Shown here: positions 1 to 9,544 of the stretch, piece after piece
Layout: each line of letters begins with the position of its first letter
Position numbering within the stretch: position 1 is the first letter of the stretch
DNA from: Coxiellaceae bacterium
GTDB lineage: Bacteria; Pseudomonadota; Gammaproteobacteria; Coxiellales; Coxiellaceae
Assembly: GCA_011523685.1 (NCBI GenBank)
Contig: WTGG01000011.1
Span: 86,333 to 150,332 of the forward strand
Reading direction: 5' to 3'
DNA: 64,000 nt
Position numbers and translations under genes: made by a program
The notes under the pieces: generated by a model
What the model was told of the DNA's origin: nothing
Database searches by the model: none
Seen by the model: the letters and a program-made list of their open reading frames with translations, nothing else

Positions 1-842
1 TTTCCTGACGGCGTTATCATCAATCCAGCATAGAGGAAGCCGGTGTAAGGGTGCCCTAGAGAACTCATTCCATTGAGTGTAGGTTGTATAATGGTTTCCA
101 TAATGGTGTGTTCAAGTTCTGATGTTAATAGTGGTGAGGGTGAATAAGCGCCCATTCCGCCTGTATTAGGACCAAGGTCATGGTTGTCTCGCCGTTTATG
201 ATCTTGTGAGCTTGCAAGGGGGATGGTGTGAGAGCCATTAGCCATCACGATAAAGCTGAGTTCTTCACCGGTTAGGAACTCCTCGATTACAATACGAGAG
301 CCTGCATTGCCAAAGCAGTGTTCAGTCAGCATATCACGGACGGTGCGTTGAGCTATTTCAAGGGTTTCAGCAATCACAACACCTTTTCCTGCAGCTAGGC
401 CATCAGCTTTAATCACAACGGGTAGGGGGTGGTTATCTAGATAGGTAAGAGCAGGTTCAACTTGAGTAAAGCAAGCGTATTGAGCTGTTGGAATATGGTT
501 TTTTTGTAAGAAATCTTTGCAAAACTGTTTAGAGCTTTCCAGTTGGCAGGCGGCTTTTGTGGGTCCAAAGCATGCCAGTCCTTGTGATTGAAAGGCATCA
601 ACAATACCCGCAGCTAGGGGTGCTTCCGGGCCAATAATAGTGAGATCAATAGTATGTTTCTTTGCGAAGTCAGTGAGTTGAGTGATATCGGTCGAAGAAA
701 TATCCAGGTTGGTCATGGAGGGCTCAAGTGCTGTCCCTGCATTGCCTGGTGCAACCCAAACATGACTGACGCGCGGTGACTGCGTGCATTTCCATGCTAA
801 GGCATGTTCACGCCCACCTTGTCCAATAATCAGTATCTTCAT
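1..842 (-). CDS. purD: Phosphoribosylamine--glycine ligase, partial (3' end outside window)
   Basis: PurD joins glycine to phosphoribosylamine in purine synthesis. The minus-strand frame opens with ATG at 842 and reads MKILIIGQGGREHALAWKC, the typical GARS N-terminus. It continues with the ATP-grasp signatures IIGPEAPLAAG, VVIKADGLAAGKGV and DLGPNTGGMGAYSP, and reaches GFLYAGLMI at the window edge. About 280 residues are present; family members have about 425, so roughly the last third is missing because of the window boundary, not because of damage. It lies 106 nt downstream of purH and is probably co-transcribed with fis and purH. Confidence 0.96.
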   Translation of the reverse strand, partial: MKILIIGQGGREHALAWKCTQSPRVSHVWVAPGNAGTALEPSMTNLDISSTDITQLTDFAKKHTIDLTIIGPEAPLAAGIVDAFQSQGLACFGPTKAACQLESSKQFCKDFLQKNHIPTAQYACFTQVEPALTYLDNHPLPVVIKADGLAAGKGVVIAETLEIAQRTVRDMLTEHCFGNAGSRIVIEEFLTGEELSFIVMANGSHTIPLASSQDHKRRDNHDLGPNTGGMGAYSPSPLLTSELEHTIMETIIQPTLNGMSSLGHPYTGFLYAGLMITPSG

Positions 843-948
843 GAATATCCCTCTTTTTGATATGTCAGCGCTAGTGTAGAGACGTCTTTTTAACAGAGCA
901 AGCGTTGTTGTAATGAAGGAAATGATTTATGAGACGTGTGGACATGCG

Positions 949-2535
949 TTAGTGTAAAAAGTGACGTACTTTTGTAAAAGCCATTGAGATGTTGAGTTCA
1001 TTGGCACGTGCGATAACTTCAGGGTCACGTTTAGAACCGCCAGGTTGAATAATACACTCAATACCGTGTTGGTGTGCTAAGTCAATATTATCGGTAAAGG
1101 GGAAGAATGCGTCGGAAGCCATAGTGGCGCCAGATAGTGAAAGGCCTGCTTGTTCAGCTCGTAGTGCTGCTATTTTAGCGCTAAAGATACGACTGGTTTG
1201 ACCGCTTCCAATGCCGAGGGTTTGTTTGTTTTTAGCGTAAATGATTGCATTAGACTTGACGTGTTTCACAACATTCCACGCAAATATCGCATCTTGTTGG
1301 ATGATGATAGAAGGTGTGGTTTGGGTGACCCATGTCAGGTCTCTTAGGCTGAGCGGATGCCAGTCTGGTTCTTGGGCGATGATTCCGCCTGAAATGGAGC
1401 GAAGTTGCGTGGTGGTTGGTGGTGTGAGGTGTCGATCACCAAAGCAGAGTACGCGTAGATTAGGTTTTTCCTGCAGTAGTCCGCGTGCTTCGGCACAAAC
1501 CGATGGTGCAAGAATCACTTCAGTAAATTGTTGTTGTAAAATATGTTCAGCTAGCATAGTGGTGAGTGGTTGGTTGATGCCAATAATTCCACCAAAAGCT
1601 GATTCAGGGTCGCATTGGTAAGCCTTTAGGTAAGCTTGGGTAAGATCATCATCTAGTGCAACTCCACAGGGTGTTGCATGCTTTACTATGACGCAAGCCG
1701 GGCTAGTTGTGGAAAGTGAGCGAATGATATTGAAGGTTGCATCACTATCAATCAGGTTATTATAGGAAAGAGGTTTCCCTTGTATGAGTGAGGCTTGTAG
1801 AACACCTTCATCGGTAAGGTGGTTATCTTTGAAGCTAGCCGCAGATTGATGTGGATTCTCACCATACCGTAATAGTTGTTTTGATTGAGGGCTTATGGCA
1901 GGTGGTAGCTGTTTAGTGAGAGCATCCGTACTTATTTGTGATGAAAAATAGCTAGCAATGGCATTGTCGTAGTGTGCAATTAGTTGGAAAGCTTTGCAGG
2001 CGAGATGCTGGCGCGTAGTTAGGCTGGTTTTGCCGTGTCTTTTTAGTTCGTCGAGGAGTTGTGGGTAGTCTTTAGGGTCAGTGACTACAGTTACGTCATT
2101 AAAGTTTTTGGCTGCAGCTCGAATCATGGTGGGTCCACCAATATCAATGTGTTCGATAGCCTCCGCGGTTGTGCAATCGGGTTGTTTAATTGTTTGTTCA
2201 AAAGGGTATAGATTGCAGATCACAAGATCAATGGGTTGAATCTGGTGTGCTAAAAGTGTGTCTTGGTCTTGTGTGCGACGGGCTAAAATACCGCCATGAA
2301 TTTTAGGGTGAAGTGACTTTACTCGACCATCCATGATTTCAGGAAAGTTGGTATAGTCGCTCAGTTCTGTAACTGCAATCCCCAGTTGGGTAAGTTGCTT
2401 GTACGTGTTACCTGTTGCGATGATAGCAATCCCTAATGATGACAAGCCAGTTGCTAAGTCGTTCAGCGATTCTTTATTGTACACACTAACCAGTGCGCGC
2501 TGAGCTTTAGACGTCGTTGTCATATAAGTTGCCAC
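949..2535 (-). CDS. purH: Bifunctional AICAR transformylase/IMP cyclohydrolase
   Basis: PurH carries out the last two steps of IMP synthesis. The 528-residue length matches the usual size of about 529. The N-terminal cyclohydrolase (MGS-like) domain shows LVSVYNKESL, NLYPFEQTI and HIDIGGPTMIRAAAKN. The C-terminal transformylase domain shows the RYGENPHQ motif near residue 225, VKHATPCGVA and the C-terminal MASDAFFPF. A second ATG four codons inside the frame (2523) could be the true start. The gene follows fis by 31 nt and precedes purD, an arrangement also seen in pseudomonads. Confidence 0.97.
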   Translation of the reverse strand: MATYMTTTSKAQRALVSVYNKESLNDLATGLSSLGIAIIATGNTYKQLTQLGIAVTELSDYTNFPEIMDGRVKSLHPKIHGGILARRTQDQDTLLAHQIQPIDLVICNLYPFEQTIKQPDCTTAEAIEHIDIGGPTMIRAAAKNFNDVTVVTDPKDYPQLLDELKRHGKTSLTTRQHLACKAFQLIAHYDNAIASYFSSQISTDALTKQLPPAISPQSKQLLRYGENPHQSAASFKDNHLTDEGVLQASLIQGKPLSYNNLIDSDATFNIIRSLSTTSPACVIVKHATPCGVALDDDLTQAYLKAYQCDPESAFGGIIGINQPLTTMLAEHILQQQFTEVILAPSVCAEARGLLQEKPNLRVLCFGDRHLTPPTTTQLRSISGGIIAQEPDWHPLSLRDLTWVTQTTPSIIIQQDAIFAWNVVKHVKSNAIIYAKNKQTLGIGSGQTSRIFSAKIAALRAEQAGLSLSGATMASDAFFPFTDNIDLAHQHGIECIIQPGGSKRDPEVIARANELNISMAFTKVRHFLH

Positions 2536-2566
2536 ATCACCCTGATGAAGAAATCGTCCTTAAAGC

Positions 2567-2863
2567 TTACTTGTGGTTTAAACCGTAGGCAGCCATTTTT
2601 TTACGTAACGTACCGCGGCTTAGGCCAAGAATGATGGCAGCTTTGCTTTGGTTGTTATTCGTTAATTTCAATACAAGTTCAAGTAGAGGTTTTTCTACTT
2701 CAGCTAATACTAAGTTGTATAGATTAGCAGGTGTTTGACCTTCTAATTGAGTGAAGTATTTATTCAGTGAGGTTCTAACGCTTTCAGCAAGTGTTTTTTC
2801 TTCAACATCAGCTTCTGTTGACATTGTTAAAACTTGTTCTGCGAGTTGTGCTACTCCTTTCAA
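2567..2863 (-). CDS. fis: DNA-binding protein Fis (TTG start proposed)
   Basis: Fis is a nucleoid-associated DNA-bending protein. The C-terminal helix-turn-helix (QSKAAIILGLSRGTLRKKM) and the LYNLVLAEVEKPLL dimer core are clear. The longest frame begins with GTG at 2902. I prefer TTG at 2863, because AGGAG (2871-2875) lies exactly 7 nt before it and the product is then 98 residues, the length of enterobacterial Fis, with VLTMST aligning to VLTVST. The GTG has no comparable ribosome site and falls inside an 18-bp inverted repeat. In many relatives dusB precedes fis; here it is absent and fis has its own promoter. Confidence 0.93.
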   Translation of the reverse strand: MKGVAQLAEQVLTMSTEADVEEKTLAESVRTSLNKYFTQLEGQTPANLYNLVLAEVEKPLLELVLKLTNNNQSKAAIILGLSRGTLRKKMAAYGLNHK

Positions 2864-2870
2864 GGGCTTG

Positions 2871-2875
2871 CTCCT
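2871..2875 (-). promoter_or_regulatory. Ribosome binding site deciding the fis start
   Basis: The minus strand reads AGGAG seven nucleotides before TTG at 2863. This supports initiation there and not at the upstream GTG at 2902. Confidence 0.7.
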
Positions 2876-2894
2876 TTGGTTGATTGGCTGTGTG

Positions 2895-2912
2895 AATTGC
2901 ACTGTTGCAATT
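2895..2912. repeat. 18-bp inverted repeat in the fis leader
   Basis: AATTGCA and TGCAATT form perfect 7-bp arms around a 4-nt centre. It lies about 50 nt downstream of the fis -10 element. If fis starts at 2863 it is untranslated and could be an operator or an RNA hairpin. Autoregulation of fis is known in other bacteria, but this sequence is not obviously a Fis site. Confidence 0.45.
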
Positions 2913-2968
2913 CCCCGTTACACACAAAAAGGGAATATGTTACCCGTTTTGTGTATTTTAAGTGCAAC

Positions 2969-2996
2969 ATTATAGCATTGGAATTGGTGGGCACAA
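2969..2996 (-). promoter_or_regulatory. Sigma-70 promoter for fis-purH-purD
   Basis: The minus strand reads TTGTGC (2996-2991), a 16-nt spacer, then a perfect TATAAT (2974-2969). It is upstream of fis and downstream of the glnS terminator, so it should drive the fis-purH-purD unit with a leader of about 100 nt. Confidence 0.65.
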
Positions 2997-3222
2997 GGGG
3001 AAATTGGGTTTTATTTGCCCTAAAGCTTAAATAAATTTAATTTTTACATTGGGTGATTGTTTTAGGTTTAGATTTTGGTGCTAAAAATATAAAAAAGTCT
3101 ATATATTTCATGGAGTTATTTTTTCTCTGTAGTTTATAAAAGTCGCCTCTGGTTGTGGTCTAAATTCTTTTCTAACCACATGAAAAGTAGTTTATGACGC
3201 TTAATTTGGGTATTTTTTGATC

Positions 3223-3260
3223 AAAAAAGGCCCTTTTAGCGAGGTGATCAGAGCCTTTTT
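3223..3260 (-). terminator. Rho-independent terminator of glnS
   Basis: Immediately after the glnS stop the minus strand forms an 11-bp stem (AAAAAGGCTCT with AGGGCCTTTTT, one G-T pair) with a 15-nt loop, ending in a run of T. It separates glnS from the fis promoter. The remainder of 2864-3265 is AT-rich with no further gene. Confidence 0.8.
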
Positions 3261-3265
3261 GCTAT

Positions 3266-4927
3266 TTATTGCCAGGTTTCTCGAAGTGATACGCTGCGGT
3301 TGAAGACCAGTTGAGTGCTGTTGTGATCAAACTGATCAGCGCAGAAATAGCCAACACGGTTAAATTGAAAAGCAGTTTCTGGTTGCGCCTCAGCTAAAGA
3401 AGCCTCAACTTTAGCTTGTTTTATGACGGTCAATGAATCTGGGTTAATGGATTCAATTAAATCGGTAGTAGCACCTGGGTTAGGAATTAAAAATAGTCGA
3501 TCATACAGACGAATTTCAGCATCGAGTGCTTGTTCGGCAGAAAGCCAGTGAATGATGCCTTTAACTTTCTTTCCATGGTGTGGTTTTTTTCCACCTAATG
3601 TTTCAGGGGCGTAACTGCACCGCAGTTCAATAACTTGACCCTCTGTATTTTTAATGACTTCATCACAGCGAATAACGTAGGCATTCATTAGACGTACTTC
3701 ATTACCAGGTGATAAGCGATGGTATTTGGGGGGAGGGGTTTCCATGAAGTCATCATGGTCAATGTAGAGAGTATTAGAAAATGGTACAGAGCGTTTGCCA
3801 CATTCAGGGCGTTGTGGGTGATTGGAAAGCATAAGCATTTCATGCTCTTGACCATAGTTGGTGATAGTAACTTTTAATGGGTTTAAAATTGCCATTTTTC
3901 TCATCGCATTGTGGTTGAGATCATCACGAAGAGTTTGTTCTAGTTGGCCGATATCGATGATGGAGTCCTGTTTGGAAATGCCAATACGTTGACAAAATTC
4001 TCGGATGGCATTTGGTGTATAGCCGCGTCGGCGTAAGCCTGAGAGTGTTGGTAGTCTCGGGTCATTCCAGCCAGTGACGTGATGTCCATCAATGAGTTGT
4101 TTGAGTTTACGTTTACTAGTAACCGTGTAGTTTAGGTTAAGCCTTGAAAATTCAATTTGACGTGGTTGGTGAGGCATGTTGCAGTGTTCAATAAACCAAT
4201 CATATAAGGGGCGATGATCTTGAAATTCGAGTGTGCACAGTGAGTGAGTTATGCCTTCAATAGCATCTGATAATGCGTGTGTAAAATCATACATTGGGTA
4301 AATACACCATGCATCTTTAGTTTGATGGTGGGAGACATGCATAATGCGATACATCACAGGATCACGCAAATTAACATTGCCAGATTGCATGTTTATTTTT
4401 GCGCGTAAGGTATATTCGCCTTCCTTGAATTCACCAGCTTTCATCCGTTGAAAGAGATCTAGATTGTCTTCAATGGAGCGTTCTCGGGAAGGGCTATTTT
4501 TTCCAGGTTGTGTGAGTGACCCACGAAATTCTTTCATGGCTTCTGCTGAGAGGTCGTCAACGTAAGCCAGGCCTGATTGAATGAGATGAATAGCTAATTG
4601 GTATAATTGTTCAAAATAATGTGAGGCATGATAAAGGTGATCTTTCCAGTCAAAACCTAGCCACTGAACATCTTCTTTGATCGCTTGAATATAACTATCA
4701 CACTCTTTGTTAGGATTGGTGTCATCAAAACGTAAATGGCATGTTCCGCCAAAATCCTTTGCTAAAGAAAAATTCAGGCAAATGGATTTGGCATGCCCAA
4801 TATGCAAGAAGCCGTTTGGTTGAGGTGGAAATCGAGTAGTGATAGTGGTGTGTTTTCCGGTGTTAAGGTCTTCTTCAATGATTTTACGAATAAAATGTGT
4901 TTTTTCAGCGATGCTTTGCTCTGTCAT
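3266..4927 (-). CDS. glnS: Glutaminyl-tRNA synthetase
   Basis: GlnRS charges tRNA-Gln. The 553 residues match the E. coli length of 554. The class I signature is PQPNGFLHIGHAKS near residue 36, and the KMSKS-like loop is VTSKRK near residue 270. The Rossmann fold shows LRFDDTNP, and the C-terminal beta-barrel anticodon-binding region follows, including the NRSVSLRETW end. Presence of glnS means the organism charges tRNA-Gln directly. serA ends 19 nt upstream of its start on the same strand, so the two may be co-transcribed. Confidence 0.97.
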   Translation of the reverse strand: MTEQSIAEKTHFIRKIIEEDLNTGKHTTITTRFPPQPNGFLHIGHAKSICLNFSLAKDFGGTCHLRFDDTNPNKECDSYIQAIKEDVQWLGFDWKDHLYHASHYFEQLYQLAIHLIQSGLAYVDDLSAEAMKEFRGSLTQPGKNSPSRERSIEDNLDLFQRMKAGEFKEGEYTLRAKINMQSGNVNLRDPVMYRIMHVSHHQTKDAWCIYPMYDFTHALSDAIEGITHSLCTLEFQDHRPLYDWFIEHCNMPHQPRQIEFSRLNLNYTVTSKRKLKQLIDGHHVTGWNDPRLPTLSGLRRRGYTPNAIREFCQRIGISKQDSIIDIGQLEQTLRDDLNHNAMRKMAILNPLKVTITNYGQEHEMLMLSNHPQRPECGKRSVPFSNTLYIDHDDFMETPPPKYHRLSPGNEVRLMNAYVIRCDEVIKNTEGQVIELRCSYAPETLGGKKPHHGKKVKGIIHWLSAEQALDAEIRLYDRLFLIPNPGATTDLIESINPDSLTVIKQAKVEASLAEAQPETAFQFNRVGYFCADQFDHNSTQLVFNRSVSLRETWQ

Positions 4928-4945
4928 GATGTGGCTCTTAATGTA

Positions 4946-6157
4946 TTAATATAAGTTTCGAATACGTAAAACACCTTGAATGGCTTGTAGTGATTCGATT
5001 TGTTGAGGTTGGATGGGTTGATCAATGTCAATGAGGTTGTATGCAATATCATTACGTGATTGATTAATCATTTCTAAGATGTTGAGGCCACTCTTAGAAA
5101 GTACAGTGGAAATTTGCGCAACCATGTTAGGAATATTTTTATTGGCAATTGAAATTCGGTAGCCTTGGCTTCTTTTCATGGCAATAGTAGGAAAATTCAC
5201 TGAGTGTGTAATCGTGCCGTTTAATAAGAATGCATGAGTTTGGTTGGCAATCATATTAGCACAGTTTTCTTGTGCTTCTAGAGTAGAGGCGCCTAAGTGA
5301 GGAAGTGTGATGGTCTGAGGATGATTATGTAGAACTGAGTTAGGGAAATCAGAAACATAGCAGCGGACAGCTGATGTGTTTAATGCTTCTTTCATCGCTA
5401 AGTGATCAACGATGTTGGCACGAGAAAAGTTCAGAATAATCGCTTGATCTTTTAATGCAGAGAGTTTGTTAGCGTCTAAGAAATTGGTTGTTTCTTTTGT
5501 TAGTGGGATGTGAAGCGTTAAAAAGTCGACTTGTTCAAGAAGCTCAGTGAGGTCATTAATTTGTTCGACATCGCTATTGAGTTGCCATGCGTGTTTGACT
5601 GATATGGCTGGGTCATAGCCTAATACGCGCATGCCTAGTTGACTAGCTGTATTAGCAACACTCAGGCCGATATTGCCTAGACCAATCACGCCTAATGTTT
5701 TTCCAGGGAGTTCTGATCCTGTGAACTGTTTTTTGTTGCTTTCAATGGTAGTCGTGAGCTGTTCATTAGCAGGAAGTGTTTGTACATATTGCCAGGCACT
5801 ACATAGGTTTCTGCTTGATAAGAGTAAGCTCGCAATGACGAGCTCTTTAACAGCGTTAGCATTTGCGCCGGGTGTATTTAAGACTGGAATGCCTCGATCA
5901 GTCAGGGTTTGAACCGGTATGTTGTTAGTGCCCGCTCCAGCACGACCAATAATTTCCAGTGAATCAGGGAAAGTGTATTGATGAAGGTTGGTTGATCGTA
6001 AAAGCATTGCGTGGGCCTGCGTTGCTTCAGTGGAGATTGAGAATTGATCGGTGTGTTGATTAAGCAAGGCAAGACTCTGATGAGATAAGTTATCAATCAG
6101 TTGTACGTTAAACTTCGAATGTGTATGTGTTTTATTTTTGGATCGTGTGCTTGTCAT
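4946..6157 (-). CDS. serA: D-3-phosphoglycerate dehydrogenase
   Basis: SerA oxidises 3-phosphoglycerate, the first step of serine synthesis. The 403-residue protein has a substrate domain with GRAGAGTNNIPV, the NAD-binding GLGNIG motif, NFSRANIVD and the catalytic LPHLGAST histidine. A C-terminal ACT domain begins near residue 330 (NKNIPNMVAQISTVLSKSGLNI), which in E. coli senses serine. It lies between a sodium-coupled amino-acid symporter and glnS on the same strand. A serB-like gene is divergently placed about 1.5 kb away. Confidence 0.95.
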   Translation of the reverse strand: MTSTRSKNKTHTHSKFNVQLIDNLSHQSLALLNQHTDQFSISTEATQAHAMLLRSTNLHQYTFPDSLEIIGRAGAGTNNIPVQTLTDRGIPVLNTPGANANAVKELVIASLLLSSRNLCSAWQYVQTLPANEQLTTTIESNKKQFTGSELPGKTLGVIGLGNIGLSVANTASQLGMRVLGYDPAISVKHAWQLNSDVEQINDLTELLEQVDFLTLHIPLTKETTNFLDANKLSALKDQAIILNFSRANIVDHLAMKEALNTSAVRCYVSDFPNSVLHNHPQTITLPHLGASTLEAQENCANMIANQTHAFLLNGTITHSVNFPTIAMKRSQGYRISIANKNIPNMVAQISTVLSKSGLNILEMINQSRNDIAYNLIDIDQPIQPQQIESLQAIQGVLRIRNLY

Positions 6158-6177
6158 GCTTATTCGCCTAAGTCCTT

Positions 6178-7521
6178 TTATTGATTAACCCCAATCAAGA
6201 TGCAGCCAATAGCAATTGGAGCAATATACCGTAAAATTAAACGCCAGATTTTATACCAGAAGCCCTGAGTGTTCCAGCCGAGTTGTTGTAGTTGATTGTC
6301 TGAAACAAGCCATCCCGCAAAGATAGCAATCAGTATTCCGCAGACTGGGATTAAAAAAGCGGCTGTGAATGTATCGATTAGGGAAAACCAAGTGCGGTTA
6401 AATACTTGGAATAGTGCAGGGTGGCTAAATGAGCCAATGGTTAGTAGGCTAAGACCCCACCAAATAATAACGGTGTAGATAAGTACTTTTCTTCGTGAGC
6501 CATTTGTTGTTCGTGTGAGTGTACTGATAGTGACTTCAAATAAAGCAACAATTGAAGAGAAAGCAGCAAAAAATAACAATACAAAGAATAATACGCCGAA
6601 GATTGCTCCAAATGGCATATGGCTGAAGGCAATAGGGAGTGATTGGAAAATTAAGCTGGGACCTGCTTTGGCTGAGAGGTGGTGAGTAAAAACAATGGGG
6701 AAAATAATTAAACCTGCCAGTAGGGCAAATGCTGTGTCTGCAACAGCAACCCAGATGGTGGCTGTGACAAGGTTAGTGGACTTGGGGAGGTAGGCACCCA
6801 TGATCATGTTGATACCCATAGCAATACTTAAGCTGAAAAACGCTTGCCCCAAAGCCATGAGAAGAACTTTAAAAGTAAAATTCTCAGGGTGAAAATCGAA
6901 TAGATAATGGATGGTGTGTAAGAAGTCTGCTGTAGAGCAGGCGTAGATAGCTAATGCGACGAGTAGAAAAAACATAGCAGGAAAGAGCCATAGCACTAGA
7001 CGTTCCAGTCCTTTCTTAATGCCTAAAGAGACCACAATGGCAGCTAGGATAATAACAATACTGTCGCTGAGTACCATTGCACCGGTATGATTTTTTAATT
7101 GAGTAAATAGAGCAATACTTTGGGTTTCTGTGAGTGAGTGAAATTGATTAAAGCAAGCTTTTATGAAGTAGTTGATGACCCAGCCGGTGATCACACTGTA
7201 GTAAGTGGTAATTAAAAAGGTACATGTAACAGCAGCAATACCAAGCCACCGCCAGTGTCGTGAGTGTCCTGATTCTTTTGCTAGTTGGCTTAAAGACTGT
7301 GGAGGTGTGTCTCGAGCCAAGCGGCCAAGTGAAACTTCAGCTAGTAGTAAAGGGATACCCAATGCTATTACGCATATCAGGTATAAAAGGACAAAAGTGC
7401 CACCACCATGATGTCCCACCATAAATGGGAAGCGCCATATGTTTCCAAGTCCAATGGCTGCTGCTGATGTGGCAAAGATAAATGAGATTGAGGAGTTCCA
7501 ACGTACGGCTTGGTTGCTCAT
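6178..7521 (-). CDS. Sodium-dependent amino-acid symporter (NSS family)
   Basis: This is a member of the neurotransmitter:sodium symporter family, as LeuT and TnaT are. The signature AAAIGLGNIWRFPFM lies in the first membrane segment (residues 19-33) with the unwound Gly-rich centre. About 11-12 hydrophobic segments fill the 447 residues. The substrate is unknown; in bacteria these are usually amino acids. It ends 20 nt before serA, which suggests a link to amino-acid supply. Confidence 0.93.
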   Translation of the reverse strand: MSNQAVRWNSSISFIFATSAAAIGLGNIWRFPFMVGHHGGGTFVLLYLICVIALGIPLLLAEVSLGRLARDTPPQSLSQLAKESGHSRHWRWLGIAAVTCTFLITTYYSVITGWVINYFIKACFNQFHSLTETQSIALFTQLKNHTGAMVLSDSIVIILAAIVVSLGIKKGLERLVLWLFPAMFFLLVALAIYACSTADFLHTIHYLFDFHPENFTFKVLLMALGQAFFSLSIAMGINMIMGAYLPKSTNLVTATIWVAVADTAFALLAGLIIFPIVFTHHLSAKAGPSLIFQSLPIAFSHMPFGAIFGVLFFVLLFFAAFSSIVALFEVTISTLTRTTNGSRRKVLIYTVIIWWGLSLLTIGSFSHPALFQVFNRTWFSLIDTFTAAFLIPVCGILIAIFAGWLVSDNQLQQLGWNTQGFWYKIWRLILRYIAPIAIGCILIGVNQ

Positions 7522-7652
7522 GATATGTCCTTGTGGATTGTTTATCAGACTGTCGTGTGGAAATAAAACGTGTTAGCGTTTATTTTTGTTCGGGTGACAT
7601 TGTCCAGGTTTTTATTAAATTTACAACCGATGAAACAATAAAGGTGGCAGGA

Positions 7653-8423
7653 ATGGATATTATTTGGCCTTTGGCAGATGCTGTATTTTTTGATTGCGAT
7701 GGTACATTGAGTCGTATTGAGGGTATCAATTTTTTAGCAGAACGTAATGGGGTTGGCCAGACTGTAATAGAGTTGACTGAGCACGCAATGAGCCAAGCCA
7801 GCTTGTCAAAAGAGCTTTACGAGCAGCGTTTAAGTCAAGTTAGACCTACACGACGAGATTTTGAGGAGCTGGTGCAGGCGTATTATAATAATGTGAGTGA
7901 GGATCTTATTCCTGTGATTACTTTGTTGCAGAGTTTAGGAGTAGCAGTGTATGTCATTTCAGCAGGTAATAACCCTGCTGTATCGGAGTTTGCGCAAAAG
8001 CTTGGTATTCCTGGTTGTCAGGTGTTCTGTGTGGATGTAGCTTTTGATCAGTTGGGTAATTTTCAATCTTATGATCAGTCATCACCGTTAACGCGTTCTG
8101 GGGGAAAGGCAGAATTGATAGAGCAATTAAGAGCATCACATGGATGGTCTCAGGTTGTTTTGGTGGGTGATGGTATGAATGATGCTGAGGCAAGTGGAGC
8201 AGTTGAGGTGTTTGTGGGTTATGGTGGGCATGGTTATCGTGAAAAGATCGCAGCACTGGCTTCTGTTTATTTGTCTCATCCGTCAATGGCAGCCTTGCTT
8301 CCTATAGCATTTCCTTTATCGGAGATAGGTGAATTATCAGATTTTAATAAGCATTTATACGAGAAAGGTCTTGCGATATTGAATGATGGTTATTTTTCAT
8401 CCACTTGCAAAGAGAAAGTATAG
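7653..8423 (+). CDS. HAD-type phosphatase, phosphoserine phosphatase-like
   Basis: The HAD motifs are FFDCDGTL (residues 12-19), VISAGN (motif II) and VGDGMNDAEAS (motif IV). These fit the HAD-IB group that contains SerB. I start at ATG 7653 (MDIIWPLADAV), preceded by AAGGTGG; the open frame reaches 40 codons further upstream, but that segment overlaps the serA-side promoter area and has no family resemblance. The 256-residue product would complete serine synthesis together with serA. The substrate is not proven by sequence, because several HAD-IB enzymes act on other phosphoesters. Confidence 0.85.
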   Translation: MDIIWPLADAVFFDCDGTLSRIEGINFLAERNGVGQTVIELTEHAMSQASLSKELYEQRLSQVRPTRRDFEELVQAYYNNVSEDLIPVITLLQSLGVAVYVISAGNNPAVSEFAQKLGIPGCQVFCVDVAFDQLGNFQSYDQSSPLTRSGGKAELIEQLRASHGWSQVVLVGDGMNDAEASGAVEVFVGYGGHGYREKIAALASVYLSHPSMAALLPIAFPLSEIGELSDFNKHLYEKGLAILNDGYFSSTCKEKV

Positions 8424-8507
8424 ACTGCGTGAGTAATGGTTGTCGGGATCAAGGAATACCTTTACTATGTTGCGCTTTAGGGAAAGCTCAAGGTAGGGTG
8501 TTGTTCA

Positions 8508-9515
8508 ATGAAGATAGTAACTTTATCAGATGTGCGTGCATTAATGCTGCGGGTTGGTTTAGGTGAATGGTATCGCTTATTACTTTCTGAATTGCGGCAA
8601 GATTTTTCACAATGGCAAACTTTTCATAAGTGTCCCCGTCATGTGACTCACTATGATCACGGTGTCATTGAACTAATGCCGACTTCCACAGATGAATCAT
8701 ATGTTTTCAAATACGTGAATGGGCATCCCAACAACCCTAAGAAAGATTGGTTTACAGTGGTTGCCTTGGGGTTGTTGGCAGATGTTGATTCAGGTTATCC
8801 GTTAATGATCAGTGAAATGACGTTGCTCACTGCATTGAGAACAGCTGCAACATCTGCATTAGCGAGTACTTACTTGGCGCGCTCTGATGCAAAAGTATTC
8901 TGTATTATAGGTTGTGGTGCTCAAAGTGAGTTTCAAGTGATGGCGCATCATTATGCAATGGGTATTGATCATGTTCGTTATTATGATGCAGACCCTGCTG
9001 CAATGGACAAGTTTGAAGAAAATTTGCGAATATTTGACCTTACATTGACTCGTTGTTCAAGCATTAAAAATGCGATTAAAGGTGCCGATATCATTACTAC
9101 GGCAACAGCCGCAAAACAACGTGCTGCTTTATTAACACCAGATCAGCTAGCACCTGGTGTTCACCTTAATGCAATTGGAGGCGATTGTTTTAATAAAACT
9201 GAATTGGATCCAGCTGTCCTAGATGCTTGTAAAATTGTTGTAGAGTATAAACCACAAACACAACAAGAAGGTGAAATTCAACAATTTTCTGGTGAGGTGC
9301 ATGCTGAGCTCTGGGAAATTGTGACAGGCCAAGCTCAGGGTCGAGAGCATGCCGATGAGGTGACGTTATTTGATTCGGTGGGGTTTGCCTTAGAGGATTA
9401 TTCTGTGATGAAGCTGCTTTATCGATTGATGCAGCAATATCAGCTAGGGCAGTCATTAGATTTGCTGCCACCACAAGGCCATGATCCTAAGCAACTATTT
9501 TCATTATTATTCTAA
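8508..9515 (+). CDS. Ornithine cyclodeaminase family protein
   Basis: The 335-residue protein belongs to the ornithine cyclodeaminase/mu-crystallin family. It shows the substrate-side LTALRTAATSALA, the NAD-binding IIGCGAQSEFQVMAH (near residue 131) and HLNAIGGDCFNKTELD. Canonical members convert ornithine to proline with release of ammonia; related enzymes make other imino acids. Length and the intact central motifs favour true ornithine cyclodeaminase. With putP further along, proline metabolism looks important here. Confidence 0.88.
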   Translation: MKIVTLSDVRALMLRVGLGEWYRLLLSELRQDFSQWQTFHKCPRHVTHYDHGVIELMPTSTDESYVFKYVNGHPNNPKKDWFTVVALGLLADVDSGYPLMISEMTLLTALRTAATSALASTYLARSDAKVFCIIGCGAQSEFQVMAHHYAMGIDHVRYYDADPAAMDKFEENLRIFDLTLTRCSSIKNAIKGADIITTATAAKQRAALLTPDQLAPGVHLNAIGGDCFNKTELDPAVLDACKIVVEYKPQTQQEGEIQQFSGEVHAELWEIVTGQAQGREHADEVTLFDSVGFALEDYSVMKLLYRLMQQYQLGQSLDLLPPQGHDPKQLFSLLF

Positions 9516-9544
9516 TTCTCAGTGTTAACTGATTAGGAGTTACT

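Noticed and set aside
1241..1621. Open frame opposite purH
   Set aside because: It lies wholly inside purH on the other strand, has no ribosome site and encodes no recognisable features.
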